Shown here: piece by piece, positions 41,856 to 53,859 of the stretch
How the letters are laid out: the number at the start of each line of letters is the position of its first letter
How positions within the stretch are numbered: the first letter of the stretch is position 1
Source: Lumbricus rubellus
Taxonomy: Eukaryota; Annelida; Clitellata; Crassiclitellata; Lumbricidae
Length of the DNA: 64,000 nucleotides
NCBI GenBank assembly: GCA_945859605.1
Contig: OX243828.1
Span: forward strand, 25,249,729 to 25,313,728
Reading direction: 5' to 3'
Position numbers and translations under genes: made by a program
The notes under the pieces: generated by a model
The model's database searches: none
Told to the model about the DNA's origin: nothing
What the model saw: only the letters and a program-made list of their open reading frames with translations

Positions 41856-41985
41856 TATAAAAGCTGATCTTTCAACAACAACGCAACAAACCAGAAGAAA
41901 GATTCTCGAAGAAATAATATTTGCTATGAATACTATACGACGTGTTAATTACGAAGTGTTTTGTTGGCAGAGCATAACTAAAAAG
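41856..41985 (+). promoter_or_regulatory. Possible plus-strand promoter and first exon
   Basis: TATAAAAG (41856-41863), a CAACAACAACG leader, then ATG at 41926 opening a 20-codon frame (MNTIRRVNYE...) that ends at AAG|GTAAAA, a good donor. Downstream exons not identified. Confidence 0.3.
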
Positions 41986-42462
41986 GTAAAAGTTTCACGA
42001 TGATCGATTGAGACAACATTCTCAACAGGAACTGAGAACATCGAGAAAGTCGAACAGCATGCACATTATGAGCATTGATCACTGAGCAGCCCTTTCGAGC
42101 CACACTCAAACGACACAACACGATCTCCAGCACAGCACAAAATATGTCTCGGCAGTAATCCCTGACGCACACGACAGACAATAATTGTGTCCACATGAGA
42201 CGAATATTGTGATCAGAGGGGGGCGGTATACAGGTGGTATAGACAATACAAAGTAGACAGAACAACAACAGACCCGTTGCATTTTGCTTGCCATGGGGGA
42301 AGTGCGTCGTCTACCCCCTGTCATCTGAAGTCCCCCATTAGTCGGTCGAACGTCACCCGAAAAACGCCCAGCGTGCCCCCGCTTCTTTCCCGGTGCGTTG
42401 CGCTCTTTGTACCCGCGACCGTCTTCGCATTTAGCCGTCTTTGTCTCCCCGTTTCAGACGTC

Positions 42463-42700
42463 ACCTACCGACGGTGAAAGAACTTCGACGATGTCGATCT
42501 GTCCGCCACGTGTGACGTCGTCCCCCAGAAAGCCATGGGCCCCGCGTGGCGACCGGAAGCCTGATTTATCCGGTCGCACATGTACCGGAAGTGGTAGAAG
42601 CGTTTCCTGGCAGACGACGGTAATCTGGTCGGGGATCGATGGCAGTTGGCGGTTTTTTCGACCATTGTGAGGCACATGATCGGTCGATTTCTTTGCAAAT
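42463..42700 (-). other. Exon-like reading frame in a CpG-rich patch, unassigned
   Basis: Frame contains DQITVVCQETLLPLPVHVRP and GGQIDIVEVLSPS, then donor TCG|GTAGGT. Third codon positions are mostly G/C, as in true exons, and the 42.3-42.75 kb patch is CpG-rich. Acceptor or start uncertain (an ATG at 42789 is in frame). No family recognised. Confidence 0.35.
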
Positions 42701-42959
42701 AGCTCTCTCTGTCTCTCTCTTCGCCGATCGCATCGATGCCGTTCAGTTAGAAAAGAAAAGGAAACAGACGAAAGACTAGAATTATACACGAGCTAGAGTA
42801 CAAAAGTACAAAACAAAGCAAAACAAATGGTTTCGATACAAGAAGCGAATCAACAGTGTGGCTGACTGGGGTGGTAGTTGTTGCCCTCATCTGCAAACTA
42901 ACGCTCAACTGTTCACACCGCGGTGGCATTGTCTAAAAGACGCCGTGTCTGCTGCTGCC

Positions 42960-43940
42960 TCTCTTATTTTCAACCGCTTTCAGGTAATAAATTGAGTTGA
43001 AACTGTCAAACTAATTCAGGTTGATGTCACAACTCGGATAAAGTGGTTCATAATAATAATAATAATTGTGTGGTTTATTATCAGCGAAATACTGGCACAT
43101 CCGTTTCTGGTAATTTCCTTGAAGTGACGTCAAAGAAATTTGTGATTGCAGCACAATTGCAAACTTTCTTCTGACGCTGATAAATGGCATCGCATGTGTG
43201 TATTTATGTCATGTCAGCTATTCACTACATGTTTTTTGTGCTTCAATAGGTTCAAATCACATCTTTCTTATTGTTGCGATATAAAAGAAATTAATCACGT
43301 ACCACGACGATTCATTCAACCATTTCAACATGATTGAGTGTTAGTTTAGCGCATTGCGTGCTTAATTAATTAATTATTTATCCGTATTTTTATAAGTAGC
43401 GCAAGCACTATTATAATGAAATAAGGTCCATTGTGTTGTTGGACATTTTATCGCCGATTGTACAATGAAGTCATGTGAGCAATTTCAATTTTATGCAGTG
43501 ATATTTTTCTAACGACATCTGTAAGCTTAAATGACTTTGCTGTAGGCCTGGAAAGTTAAAAAGAGCAAAACACTTTATTTGGATAGCGAGATTAGTTTAA
43601 CACGCTCTCGGCTGAAGGCGGCCATTTCTCTTGAGGATTTTATCACGGTAACGCGGAATAGCCTAATACATTTTGTTTTGCACCGATTAATAAAACACAC
43701 ACCAATTTTGATAAACAGATAGGTCTATGTGCCAGTGTCTTCTTATAAAAAATATATAGCCTAATTATCATCATTGCTATGCTTACCCTGTTCATCACAC
43801 GTGAGTTAAAAGTTATATGGACCTATTGTCATTGCAATATAACTTTTTGTAGATGGTTGGTTAAGAAGTGCGACCATTATGCACTGTGATATCATCTACA
43901 GTTTGTGACAGAAACATCTTCATTAAGTGTCGAACACATT
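42960..43940. other. Non-genic stretch
   Basis: AT-rich; nothing recognised. Confidence 0.5.
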
Positions 43941-43990
43941 AGCCGCTATTAGAGCAACAGACGATGTTGAAAAATAATATTTGTCCACAC

Positions 43991-44423
43991 ATTTAAACGG
44001 TGCACTGTGCTCGATCGTAGAGCCATGCACTCAGCTGCAGTGTCACCATGTAGCCTACGGATGATCATCCCATTGACGCCGTCAATAGCCAATTCACGCT
44101 CTTGAATCTGAGCTGCAAGTACAAGGGATAAAGATGTGAATGAATGTCCTCCATCTTGTTCTTGATTCTTCGTCTTCGTTTTTCTTCGTCTGTTTCCGCT
44201 TCCTGTGTTTGTTCCGGAGTTTTTTCGTAGTCGTTGTTTGCAGAGATGACGGAGAGAAGAATGAGGCTTCAAGAAGGCATCCCCTTCCTCCGAGTTCCTC
44301 GCCCCTTACACCCTCCTCAGCAATCAGAGATTTGGTCACACCGATGTCAATGGAAAGAGCGAACTTCGAGGTTACCGTACTTGCAAAGTTGTTTCCTTCA
44401 AATAACATTACGATGAGAATCAT
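43991..44423 (-). other. Possible secreted protein fragment: signal peptide exon plus PAN-like exon
   Basis: ATG at 44423 gives MILIVMLFEGNNFA, a short hydrophobic leader, donor GCAA|GTACGG. Acceptor CTTGTACTTGCAG at 44113 opens a frame with NGMIIRRLHGDTAAECMAL, like the first half of PAN/Apple domains (xxIRRLxGxxxxECxxLC), but the second cysteine of that pattern is replaced and the frame stops soon after. Could be a decayed or partial gene. Confidence 0.3.
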
Positions 44424-44841
44424 TATCGTCAATGCGATATGTCGTCGATATCGCAGACCTTATATAATAGGCTATGAGCTATTATATAAGACTTTATATA
44501 AGGTTCTTTTTAGACATAGATAAAACTAACTTTATGCTCTTTCGACCTAATAAAAAGATGTGCCCTAGAATGATTCATTGCAAACTGTCTATTAATGATA
44601 CCTCCATAGCGCACGTTAGCTGCTCTTCTAAATTTCTTGGTACATGTGTACATTGATCAACACCTCACATGGAATGATCATATTAAATAAGCTTATAATA
44701 TATATTATATATATGTGATATAATTATTATATCTGCAAAAATTGCAAACAATGTTGGTTCCCTTCGTCGAACATAAACAGTGATGGTACCTTAAAGTCTA
44801 TAACTTGAATGTAGCATGTCGTGTGTATTCAAACAATTATC

Positions 44842-45075
44842 CATAATTTGTATAGCGCCTCTTCAAGATGCATTTCTACTCAAAAACACTCGCGGCCAAG
44901 ATCAAGCTTCCAGCTACAGCGCGAGCACTGAACAAGAGCTTCTCGCCGATGATAAATTGAGAGTGAAAGGACTTGCTGAAGATATATACGCGGCGGCGGC
45001 GGCTTGAGGTGGATTCAAACCCGGAACCTTTCGATTCTAAGGCATCGAACATAGGCTACTCCTACGTCGCCGCAT
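44842..45075 (-). repeat. tRNA-derived SINE (family 1), diverged
   Basis: Body and (GGC)n expansion at the GCCGCCGCCGCCG position; box B GGTTTGAATCC. Confidence 0.75.
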
Positions 45076-45156
45076 GCACACCACGAAGCTGCAACTGAAG
45101 GAAAACCAGCTTGTTAATCCACCGCCATTTGGTTACAATAGAATAGAAACACGATG

Positions 45157-45295
45157 TGGGGCGCGTAAGTGTAGTGGGTGTGTTCGTCGCCTTGCAGCAG
45201 AAGAGTTGCAGGTTCGAATCCACCTCAAGTCGCCGTGTATAGGGACCTTGAACAAGTCCTTCACTCGCAATTGCTCAGCGCTTCGGCGTGATACT
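45157..45295 (+). repeat. tRNA-derived SINE (family 1), 5' two thirds
   Basis: GGGGCGCGTAAGTGTAGTGG, GGTTCGAATCC, ends at GGCGTGATACTC. Confidence 0.8.
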
Positions 45296-45339
45296 CACAC
45301 TGTGTGAAAACGATGATCACTGGCGTTGCCCCCATCATA

Positions 45340-45382
45340 TATCTAGGCTTGGGACTGGCACTGCCAAAGTACGATCAGTGCC
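45340..45382. repeat. Short dispersed motif (GGACTGGCACTGCCAAA)
   Basis: Copy of the 29950 motif, next to a truncated SINE end. Confidence 0.5.
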
Positions 45383-45557
45383 TTAGATGGTGTGACGCTT
45401 ATTAAAACGGGCGAGCGGTGGTGAACGATCTCCCCGAACAACTAATTAAAAATGAACAGGGTCTAGGACTCTAGGTCATAATATTATAGTCGCTGACTAA
45501 CATCAAGTAGGCCCACATTTACATTTACAATTTGTGGAGAGACTGTTACAGTAGGAC

Positions 45558-45683
45558 CTGCAGGTATGTTTCGTTAGAACGGTTAGACAACTGTTCTTTA
45601 CTGCTGATGAGAACTTGAGCGAATCCGATTTAGCGTTGTCGATGTATTCGCAAGGTGTCACCACAGTTCGGTTGCTGCTGCAG
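45558..45683 (-). other. Cysteine-rich exon-like frame
   Basis: CSSNRTVVTPCEYIDNAKS...SCLTVLTKHTCR between acceptor TAATTATCAG and donor CTGCAG|GTCC. Extracellular-looking, family unknown. Confidence 0.25.
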
Positions 45684-45839
45684 CTGATAATTATAGAAAG
45701 TAGTAGAGGTTTTAACAACGTTATGTTTTAACATGTGATTCAATAGATGTCGCTGATGTGTGGCTAAATTGCAGGATATATTGATACATAAAACGATGGA
45801 TGGATCTATGTATGAACTGGATAAATAATAAATAGATGA

Positions 45840-45985
45840 CTGGTTAAATGGATGAATGGATGGATGGATGGATGAATGGTTGAATGGTTAAATGGGTGAA
45901 TGGATGGATGAATGGATTGATGGATTGATGAATGAATGGATGGATGGATGGATGGATTGATGGATGGATCCATAGTAGGCTTATT
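45840..45985. repeat. (TGGA)n microsatellite, imperfect
   Basis: ATGGATGGATGAATGG units. Confidence 0.85.
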
Positions 45986-46063
45986 AATATATGTGTGACA
46001 TGGATACATGAATAACAGGATGAATGTATGTGTATTGTATGCAAACAGTGTGGAGGTCCTTAC

Positions 46064-46167
46064 TTTGAAAGGAAATTGATGGCAACTAATAGTCACAGCC
46101 ATTGACAAACATTGTTCAGTTTGGCGATACGAGCAATGAAAGGCATTTTTTGAGTTTCGAAAGAATT
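46064..46167 (-). other. Cysteine-rich exon-like frame with good splice sites
   Basis: Acceptor TTATCACACTTTTACAG, 34 codons [18 protein letters not shown]...SCHQFPFK, donor AAA|GTAAGG. Three cysteines. Could pair with 45558-45683, but the phases do not join directly, so an intermediate exon would be needed. Confidence 0.3.
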
Positions 46168-46450
46168 CTGTAAAAGTGTGATAAATTAATACTATTATAC
46201 AAATGTATATAGTGCCAGTTGAAAAAGCTAAAACAAGTCCATATTTTCAACTTGCACTATATCACACATTTCCCAAGAATCTCTTTCTGAACTCAAATAT
46301 ATCTCTATTGCTTGTGACACCCAAATGCAAAATAACGATAATTTATAACGTTGGAAGTTCTGACAATAAAAGTCGAGGTTTGTACTTTGTGGTGTTGTAA
46401 TAGCACAGCTGTAAGTGCCGCGTCACAAGACTCACAACTATCCGCAGTAT

Positions 46451-46645
46451 CAGAGCTGTTTTAAAGGAATTTTTAGAACTGCACAACCCATTCTTTCTTT
46501 TCCCATCATCCATGGTAAATTACTCCAAAACGGAGGAAAATTACCTTATAAAACAAGTTCTAACGGCGCAGAAGTGCTTCTAAAACTGCACAAATCCACT
46601 CAGAACTGCACATTTTGTGTACAACGGCACGCTAAAAAAGCCCTG
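46451..46645 (+). mobile_element. MITE, CAGGGCT family, copy 4, with target duplication
   Basis: Starts CAGAGCTGTTTTAAAGGAA, ends GCTAAAAAAGCCCTG. Flanks CGCAGTAT (46443-46450) and CGCACTAT (46646-46653) differ at one base of eight, as for a hAT-type target duplication. Confidence 0.8.
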
Positions 46646-46659
46646 CGCACTATCTTATA

Positions 46660-47270
46660 ATTATTATGTCTGGTTGTCTACTTCATAAATGAGAATCAGA
46701 CAAGAATCGATCTAGTAATTATGCCCACATCAGTCAATATCGATCATGATGCAATCTGTCAATGACGTATGGGAATCTACATGAATAGGCTCTACATGGG
46801 TGCGTGGGCACATCGATGGCGGCTCGTCTCGTTTTTTTGAGTTGCGTTACTTGCTTTTTGGTTACTTTTGTCTTAATCTTTTAACAAACGAGCATACTTC
46901 AATACTTCATGTGTATATATATATATACGCATGCATATTCCACAGTCTTTCTTTTCTCATTATTATTCCAGAAACGTCTCGAAGTCTGCAGTTTATTATT
47001 TAGCACTTGGAGCGACTTTGAACTGTCGACTGGCGCTTCATAAATGTTGGATCACAATTACGATTGCGAGCCTCAAAACATGAGAAGTGCCTATTCGCGA
47101 TATCGTTTTCGTTGCAAAGTAATTTCATTGTACTTGGCTTTGATGTGGTTGCAAGTTAATTTATTGACCAATTTATTGACCAAGGCTCGAAATTATTGCG
47201 CCATTGTAAATGAAATTAAGCAGTAACAGCAATTGGACAGTTATCTTTTATTCTATTTGATATCGCTAAC
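46660..47270. other. Non-genic stretch
   Basis: Nothing recognised; a short (TA)n at 46913-46926. Confidence 0.5.
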
Positions 47271-47299
47271 CCACGCATAATTGGTAGATGGATGTACAA

Positions 47300-47560
47300 T
47301 TGTGCATGTATTGAGTGTGTGTGTGTGTGCGTGTGTGAGTGAGTGTGTGCTGGTGTGTGCGTATGTGCATACATTGTCATGTGCTCATGTGTGCATTTGT
47401 GCGTGTGAGTGCGTATGCGTAAGAGTGGGTAAGTGTGCCGGAATGTGAGCGTGTGTGTTCGTATGAGCACGTATCTGTGTTTATGTGTATGTGTACGACT
47501 GTACGTGTATGTGTATGCATGTGTATGTGTACATGAATGGGTGTGTGCGATTGAAGAAAG
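47300..47560. repeat. GTGT/GTAT-rich low-complexity tract
   Basis: Imperfect TG-rich sequence. Confidence 0.75.
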
Positions 47561-47899
47561 CTCGTAAAGAACCTACATTATCGTTGCAATATTCATACGC
47601 TTTTCAAGCAGTTAATTCTCTCTGGCGTTGCAGCTGCAGATTCCATTATGTAATAAAGGCCCTACAGCAGATATGGCACTGATGGTTCGCATTACATCAG
47701 TGACTAGTCGTGTTATTTGCCAAGACGTTAATGTTTTTTTGTATTCCCTGCATTTTTTCATTTTATCTTTATCAGCACTAAGTCTTAATTTTGTATTTAT
47801 TGCATAGACATTGTAAACGTTTATAGTTCATTATCTGCGAATGCTTATATTAAGGAACATTGGATCATAAAAAATATAACTAAGACAGCATAATAATAA

Positions 47900-48690
47900 T
47901 GATAACATCGTCTTCTTCTTCTTCTTCTTCTTCTTCTTCTTCTTCTTCTTCTTCTTCTTCTTCTTCTTCTTCCTCTTCATGTTCTCTGCCGTCAGGCAGG
48001 TTCGTATGTCGTCCAATGACGCCATTTTTCTCTGTCCTGCATGCGCCTCTCTTTTCAGTCCACTGTATCCATCTTCTGTCAGCATCCAGTCCATCAGCAT
48101 TGTCCTTGGTCTACCTCGCATCCTTTTCCCCTCCATTCTTCCCTCAATGATGTCTTTTAGTAGGGTGTCGCTCCTTAAGATGTGTCCTATCCATTTCTTC
48201 TGCCGCCCACGTACAGTGTCCATCAGTGATCTCTTTTCTTCAACCAGCTGTAAGATTTCCTCGTTGGTTTTTCGCTCAACCCAGCTGATTCTCTCCATTC
48301 TGCGCCAGATCCACATCTCGAAGGCCTCCAGTCGCTCTTTATCCTCTTGTCGCATTGTCCACGTTTCCGAACCGTACAGAACAACACTCCACACCAATGC
48401 CTTCACCATTTTCTTCTTCAGCTTCATGTTTAAACTTCCTCTGAGTAGCTCCCCCTTTTGTAGAATGCATCTTTTCCCATAGCTATTCTTCTTTTTATTT
48501 CTACATGACACCTTGCATCCTCTGTAACCACACTTCCCAGATAGCAGAACTTCTTCAACTGTTCTATTTCCTCCCCATTTAATGTGATATTTACCGTTTC
48601 CTCTCCTCTCTTACTTATCTTCATCACCTTTGTTTTCTTTATGTTTATTTTCATGTCGTAGTTCCGCGATATCGTATTTAATGATAACAT
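47900..48690 (-). mobile_element. 5'-truncated LINE (endonuclease-reverse transcriptase) with (GAA)n tail
   Basis: Minus strand: KTKVMKISKRGEE, FCYLGSVVTEDARC and EIKRRIAMGKDAF at 48430-48690, a frameshift at a G-run near 48450, then WSVVLYGSETWTMR and RRQKKWIGHILRSD to about 47990. This is the thumb and C-terminal region of a non-LTR element ORF2. A (GAA)n array (47911-47970) is the 3' tail. Confidence 0.88.
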
Positions 48691-48779
48691 AGTGACGTTT
48701 TATATCCACAAATTTATTTCTTATACAAACTTATACATAATATATCATCTGTTGATGAGATCATACATAAGCCATTCAC

Positions 48780-48960
48780 GTATATATATATACATTACGT
48801 TCCTATATATTATATACAATATAAATAGATACACCACCAAACGCACACACATAGTATATGTATAAATAATTATATATATGTAGTATATATATACTCTATG
48901 TGTGTGTGTAGGCGTGTGTATGTGTGTGTAGGTGTGTGTGTGTCCGTGTTCGGCTCAGTG
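48780..48960. repeat. AT/TG microsatellites
   Basis: TATATA and TGTGTG tracts. Confidence 0.8.
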
Positions 48961-49069
48961 GTAACGGGCTTCCACAGGAGCTGCATGTACATGTACGTCC
49001 GTATCCAGGGGTTCTTACTGACGCACCTTTATTCAACTCAAAACTGTGCTTTTATCCGTTCTATAAAAG

Positions 49070-49130
49070 AGCCCATGGAGCGCTTTTGAGTAGTCTTCAA
49101 GAGGTGCTATAGAAATTATCGAATGAATGA
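49070..49130 (+). repeat. SINE family 1, 3' fragment with (AATG)n tail
   Basis: GGAGCGCTTTTGAGTAG..AGGTGCTATAGAAATT then GAATGAATGAA. Confidence 0.6.
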
Positions 49131-49399
49131 ATACATATGGCCTACGCATATATAATTAATTATCATGCATGCACGTGGGTACAAAGGAATGTGTGCAGCA
49201 GAGTTTTGTATACACGCGTTAGGGAGAGTGCGTGTTTGCAATGAAATGCGCATGAACGAAGACGTGATAGAAATCGCTCGAGTATAAACACGTGGATCCA
49301 ATTATCGTTGCATTGGATGCAATAAGTTTCAATAGATATCGATTACCGGTCGAGAGAGAGAGTTTGTAACGTGATAGCCAGATGTTGGCCATGACATAT

Positions 49400-49705
49400 G
49401 AGGTTCAAGCAGACAAACAGACGGACAGACAGATAGACACAGAGCCATACAGAAAGACGGACGCAGGCGAGCAGGTAGACAGACAAACAGACAGGCATGC
49501 AAACAGGAAGGCATACAAGAAGACAGACAGGCGGACAGACATGAAAACGGACAGACAGAGAGACAAATAGACAGCCAGAGAGACGAACAGACATACAGAT
49601 AAAGATACAGATACATACAGGCAGACAAACAGAAGGACTGCCATTGCAAGCAGATATTCTGTTTAACTGACAGACAGACAGGTTGACAGACAGACAGGTT
49701 GACAG
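49400..49705. repeat. CAGACAGA-type imperfect repeat
   Basis: Degenerate ACAGACAG tract. Confidence 0.8.
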
Positions 49706-49904
49706 AAGAAGCTGATGGAATTCGTGGTTTGTGCTTCCAGCAAACGTCATGTTTTAGAGAATTCTTTCTCTTGTTAGTCGCAGGTATCATAATATTTATT
49801 AGCGAACCATCAACTTCACGGCCAGAATTAAAAAAGCCTTCAGCTGGGTTTTTTCTTTCTTGTTAATCATCATGATTGTAATTCACGACCATCAACATAT
49901 CTGC

Positions 49905-49982
49905 TATCCACCACCACCACCACAACCACCACCACCCCCGCCACACCACCACCACCACCACCACCACCACCATCACCACCAA

Positions 49983-50014
<32 letters not shown>

Positions 50015-50023
50015 TCGTCGTCG

Positions 50024-50061
<38 letters not shown>

Positions 50062-50150
50062 GTCGTCGTCATCGTCGTCGTCGTCGTCATCGTCGTCATC
50101 GTCATCGTCATCGACATCGTCATCGTCGTCGTCGTCATTATCATTATGAT
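49905..50150. repeat. CAC/ATC/GTC trinucleotide array
   Basis: Graded (ACC)n, (ATC)n and (GTC)n blocks of about 240 bp; His, Asp and Met/Thr shadow frames. Confidence 0.92.
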
Positions 50151-50159
50151 CACGAGAAA

Positions 50160-51230
50160 CAACTGTTGGGAGCGACACAGGAATTTCAATTGATGAACAC
50201 TTGTTCTTCATTTCATTGTACGCTGACAAGTTCATTGTTCTCCTTTGTTTTGGTACAATTGGTTGTATCATCGTCGTTTATATTTTTCATCAGGTTTTAC
50301 TTTGTTACCGTAACCCTCTTCTTCTCCGTATCCTGTTCAACATTTCAAAATCCACATGCTTGTGAAGTACTCATCCAAATATTCCACTAGGAGTTTCATC
50401 TTATTGTGATTCTTGCTTAATATTATTCTGTTTAACTTGAGAGCTTCTTCAGCCTCTTTGCATTTATACAGCAAGCAGTGCTAACAGTGAAAAGCTAAAA
50501 GTGTTTCTGGTAGACTTAATTAACTTCACTAAACACTCGTACATGTACCTTATCAGATCGTGTATACGTGTATAACTGTATACACACGATCGCTATCCAA
50601 TGTATCCATGGTATTTATAAACAATTTTGTGTAACAACGCGTTCCTTTGAGCTCTGGTGATTTGTAGCAGCCGTGATTCACTCGACATCCATGTATGGCT
50701 AAGAATAACTCAGCTCGAATGTAAACGGAGACAGGAATTGTTGCCATCCATTGCTCTCAGATTGAATTGATTATAAACACACTTAATTAAACTTATCCAA
50801 TGCAGGCTGGCACTCCATGGTATACAATAATTATTGTATACAAGCATTCACGCGCGTTGCGTACACATATACATGTATATACACACATTTCGTGTATCCT
50901 AAGACAGTTTAATTTGACAGCACTGATGTCGGGATAGCGCCTCTGTGTAGACCTCTAATATACATTTAAGTGCTTTAAGAAATGCTATGATCCTCATTTA
51001 TGTGTTCTATGCGTCATGGTCTTGATCTTTCGGTATTTCTTTTCCTTCGAATATTGCCTGTATTGGATTGTAAATAAATCTATAAGAATAATTATATTAA
51101 CTTATAAAAAATTATATGTATATAGGCCTACAAGCCCTACATGCAATGTAATGTAATGTAAATCTTCGAGAATTTCTCAGCGCCCACAAAAGCCACGTCA
51201 GGGAGACCAGCCTATTCACCGGTTACGTAT
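50160..51230. other. Non-genic stretch
   Basis: No supported gene; a weak SINE-like GCGCCTCTGTGTAG word near 50937. Confidence 0.5.
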
Positions 51231-51231
51231 A

Positions 51232-51232
51232 T

Positions 51233-51263
<31 letters not shown>

Positions 51264-51410
51264 ACAACAACCAAGGGACCAGTACCCGTAGGTGCCCGAT
51301 GCCATTCTCGTTATTCCGCGCCAGGTTTGTCTCTCCAAGGCAGTGTGTGTTAGGTCTTGCAGTGGTGCTCCACACCCTTTTCTATTATGTTGTCCAGCCA
51401 TTCTTTGTGT
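51232..51410 (-). mobile_element. LINE C-terminal fragment with (GAT)n tail
   Basis: On the minus strand LQDLTHTALERQTWRGI resembles the last residues of non-LTR ORF2 proteins; a GAT array at 51232-51262 follows as tail. Confidence 0.5.
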
Positions 51411-51821
51411 GTATATCATAGGATCCAATATTTGCATATGGGTCTATGAAACAGACAAATGTATGAAGTATTATATACATAATATTATATAATATATATA
51501 ATATATATATAATATATATAATATACATATGTATAGATTATATAAATTTTTTAGTTGTATGGTAAGCTACGTGTAGACCTATTTCATATACAAAATGTCA
51601 GTATTTTAAAAAAAAATATTCATGAGACTTTCGCTTAGAGAAACACATTTCTTTTGGTAACGAATCGCAACTGATGGAATTCCTCGAGCGTATTTCATGT
51701 TCGGCTATACTATACATAGAGTGAGTAGTGATGATGTATGTAGAGTGGCTGCTTGTCAGGTCATAAATCAGACGGAAAAAGAATTCAGGAAACTATTCTA
51801 TACATACAGTGGTCTTCATTC

Positions 51822-52024
51822 TGGGGCGCGGTGTTGTAGTGGATATGTTCAGTGCCTTGCAGCCGGAGGGCTGCAGGTTCGAATCCACCTCAAGCCGCCT
51901 CGTAGGGACCTTGGACAAGTCCTTCACTCGCGCTTTGGCGTGAAACTCCGATGCAGTGTCCGCTCTATAATATAGTCGGAAGCGCTTCTGAGTAGAACCT
52001 TTAAGGAGCGATATAACAGGTGCA
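51822..52024 (+). repeat. tRNA-derived SINE (family 1), full length
   Basis: GGGGCGCGGTGTTGTAGTGG, GGTTCGAATCC, ends AGGAGCGATATAACAGGTG, then directly the (CATA)n array. Confidence 0.9.
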
Positions 52025-52332
52025 CATACATACATACATACATACAAACATACATACATACATACATACATACATACATACATACATACATACATACATA
52101 CATACATACATACATACAAACATACATACATACATGCATGCATGCATGCATGCATGCATGCATGCATACATACAAACATACATACATACATACATACATA
52201 CATACATACATACATACATACATACATACATACATACATACATACATACATACATACATACATACATACATACATACATACATACATACATACATACATA
52301 CATACATACATACATACATACATACATACAAT
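52025..52332. repeat. (CATA)n microsatellite, about 75 units
   Basis: Nearly pure CATA with a short CATG block at 52134-52167; begins at the 3' end of the SINE. Confidence 0.95.
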
Positions 52333-52710
52333 GTCATACATACATGTACATACATACATTTTTATATACATATATAGCCTAGTATTTATATAGTCTATGG
52401 TTAAACTCGTCATGCATGAGAGTTAATATGGCGCTCCTACAAACTTTTTTTACTCAGTTGATCCTGTTGCTTGTCGACTTGCTCAAGGCCGAGTAAATAA
52501 CCCCCACCCAATAAAATCCCGGCTACGACCTTGCACTGTCTTTCTTCATTCGGCTATTCCCTGCTTGAGATTCATTTTCTGTCTAAGTCTTCTCTAGGAC
52601 GAAATAATTCCGAATAATTTAAGTGATGGACGATAAATAATTCAGGAATCTCGCATCGGCTTTATAGACAGTTTACGGAGAACTGTACAGAATAAACGTT
52701 CAACATCACT

Positions 52711-52738
52711 AGTGTGTGTGTGTGTGTGCGTGTGTGCG

Positions 52739-52797
<59 letters not shown>
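52711..52797. repeat. (TG)n microsatellite
   Basis: About 43 TG units with few interruptions. Confidence 0.95.
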
Positions 52798-52799
<2 letters not shown>

Positions 52800-53017
52800 G
52801 CAGCCAGTCAATTAAACGACTGTGGTCGGAACAACTAACTATTCAATCACTCAATTTATTTTGCGCTCTCATTTCTAATGCATTATTTCTTCGTATTACA
52901 AAGCTAAAAGAACTCTGTAGGCCTATACATAGTATTACATTCGTCGTATAAAAGAGCCTATACATGGGCAATGCACATCTCAATTCTGCATACTAAATCA
53001 GTTACTATAAGTTGTTA

Positions 53018-53098
53018 TAGCGCCGCTTCAAGCTAACTATTCAGAGGCGCTCCAGTCCCGACTACAGAGCTATCACTGCATCGGAGTTTCAAGCCGAA
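53018..53098 (-). repeat. SINE family 1, partial
   Basis: GTTATAGCGCCGCTTCAAGC...AGGCGCTCC...CACTGCATCGGAGTTTC; ends where the 15-bp tandem repeat begins. Confidence 0.7.
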
Positions 53099-53255
53099 TT
53101 ATCTGGCTCCGAATTGTCTGGCTCCAAATCGTCTGGTTCCAAACTGTTTGGCTCCAAATTCTTTGGCTCTGAATTGTCTGGTTCCGCATTGTTTAACTCC
53201 GAATTGTCTGGCTCCGAATTTCTGTCTCGATCTGTACAGCTCCGAATAGTAAGGC
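53098..53255. repeat. 15-bp tandem repeat (TCTGGCTCCGAATTG)
   Basis: About ten diverged units; a plus-strand frame reads repeating SGSxx pentapeptides. Confidence 0.85.
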
Positions 53256-53700
53256 GAGAAAAGTGGTCACACGTACATACATGTAGGACTTTTTTTGATT
53301 AACCTTGAATTTTTAGAGCGCTGCAGAAATATAGCTGGTTACTGCCACTCTGCTACACAAATCGTCCCAATTGCATCACATAATGTCATTGCAATTTGCA
53401 ATTCAAATTTACATTCACATGTGGCATTACAGTTTACACGTATACGTGGACAGGTGCGGGTCCTTCTTCTCCTCCTTCGCTCGTTCCTTTACAACAATGG
53501 CTTAGGTTCGTGCCAAGACAATGGATCGCCTTTCACCCGTAATCCCCAAACACCACCCCATATAATACACCCCAATCGGCCATCCAAAGTAAATTGTCTG
53601 AGAGAAGAATCGGGCTGGCAGAAGTCTTTAGCGCCACACAAGAGACCGAGATCTATCTCGACTGAATCAGCAGCAGCAGCAGCAGCAAGATAAAAGAGAG

Positions 53701-53790
53701 ATGGCGCCGGTGATGTACGGCACCAGCAGCAGCTGCTGTAACCATCCGCATCATCATCATCAGCAGCATCAGCATCAGTTGTGGGGCGGC
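53701..53790 (+). other. Possible first coding exon (MAPVMYGTSSSCC...), weak
   Basis: ATG at 53701 with a (CAG)n leader, then MAPVMYGTSSSCCNHPHHHH, similar in style to the N-termini of developmental transcription factors. No clear donor and no downstream domain. Confidence 0.2.
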
Positions 53791-53859
53791 ATCCAATTTA
53801 CTCGTCTGCATTCATCCGTCCGACCACCGACCATCTTAACGGTCTCGCATCGGACCGCA

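Noticed and set aside
42106..42324. RING-like CGHNYCLSCAS peptide
   Set aside because: Only one half of a zinc-binding pattern; no upstream C-x2-C and no splice support.
49860..50390. Poly-His and poly-Asp proteins
   Set aside because: Trinucleotide array read in several frames; no flanking gene structure.
51793..52413. Cys/Met/Tyr/Val or His/Thr/Tyr/Ile repeat proteins
   Set aside because: Shadows of the (CATA)n array after a SINE.
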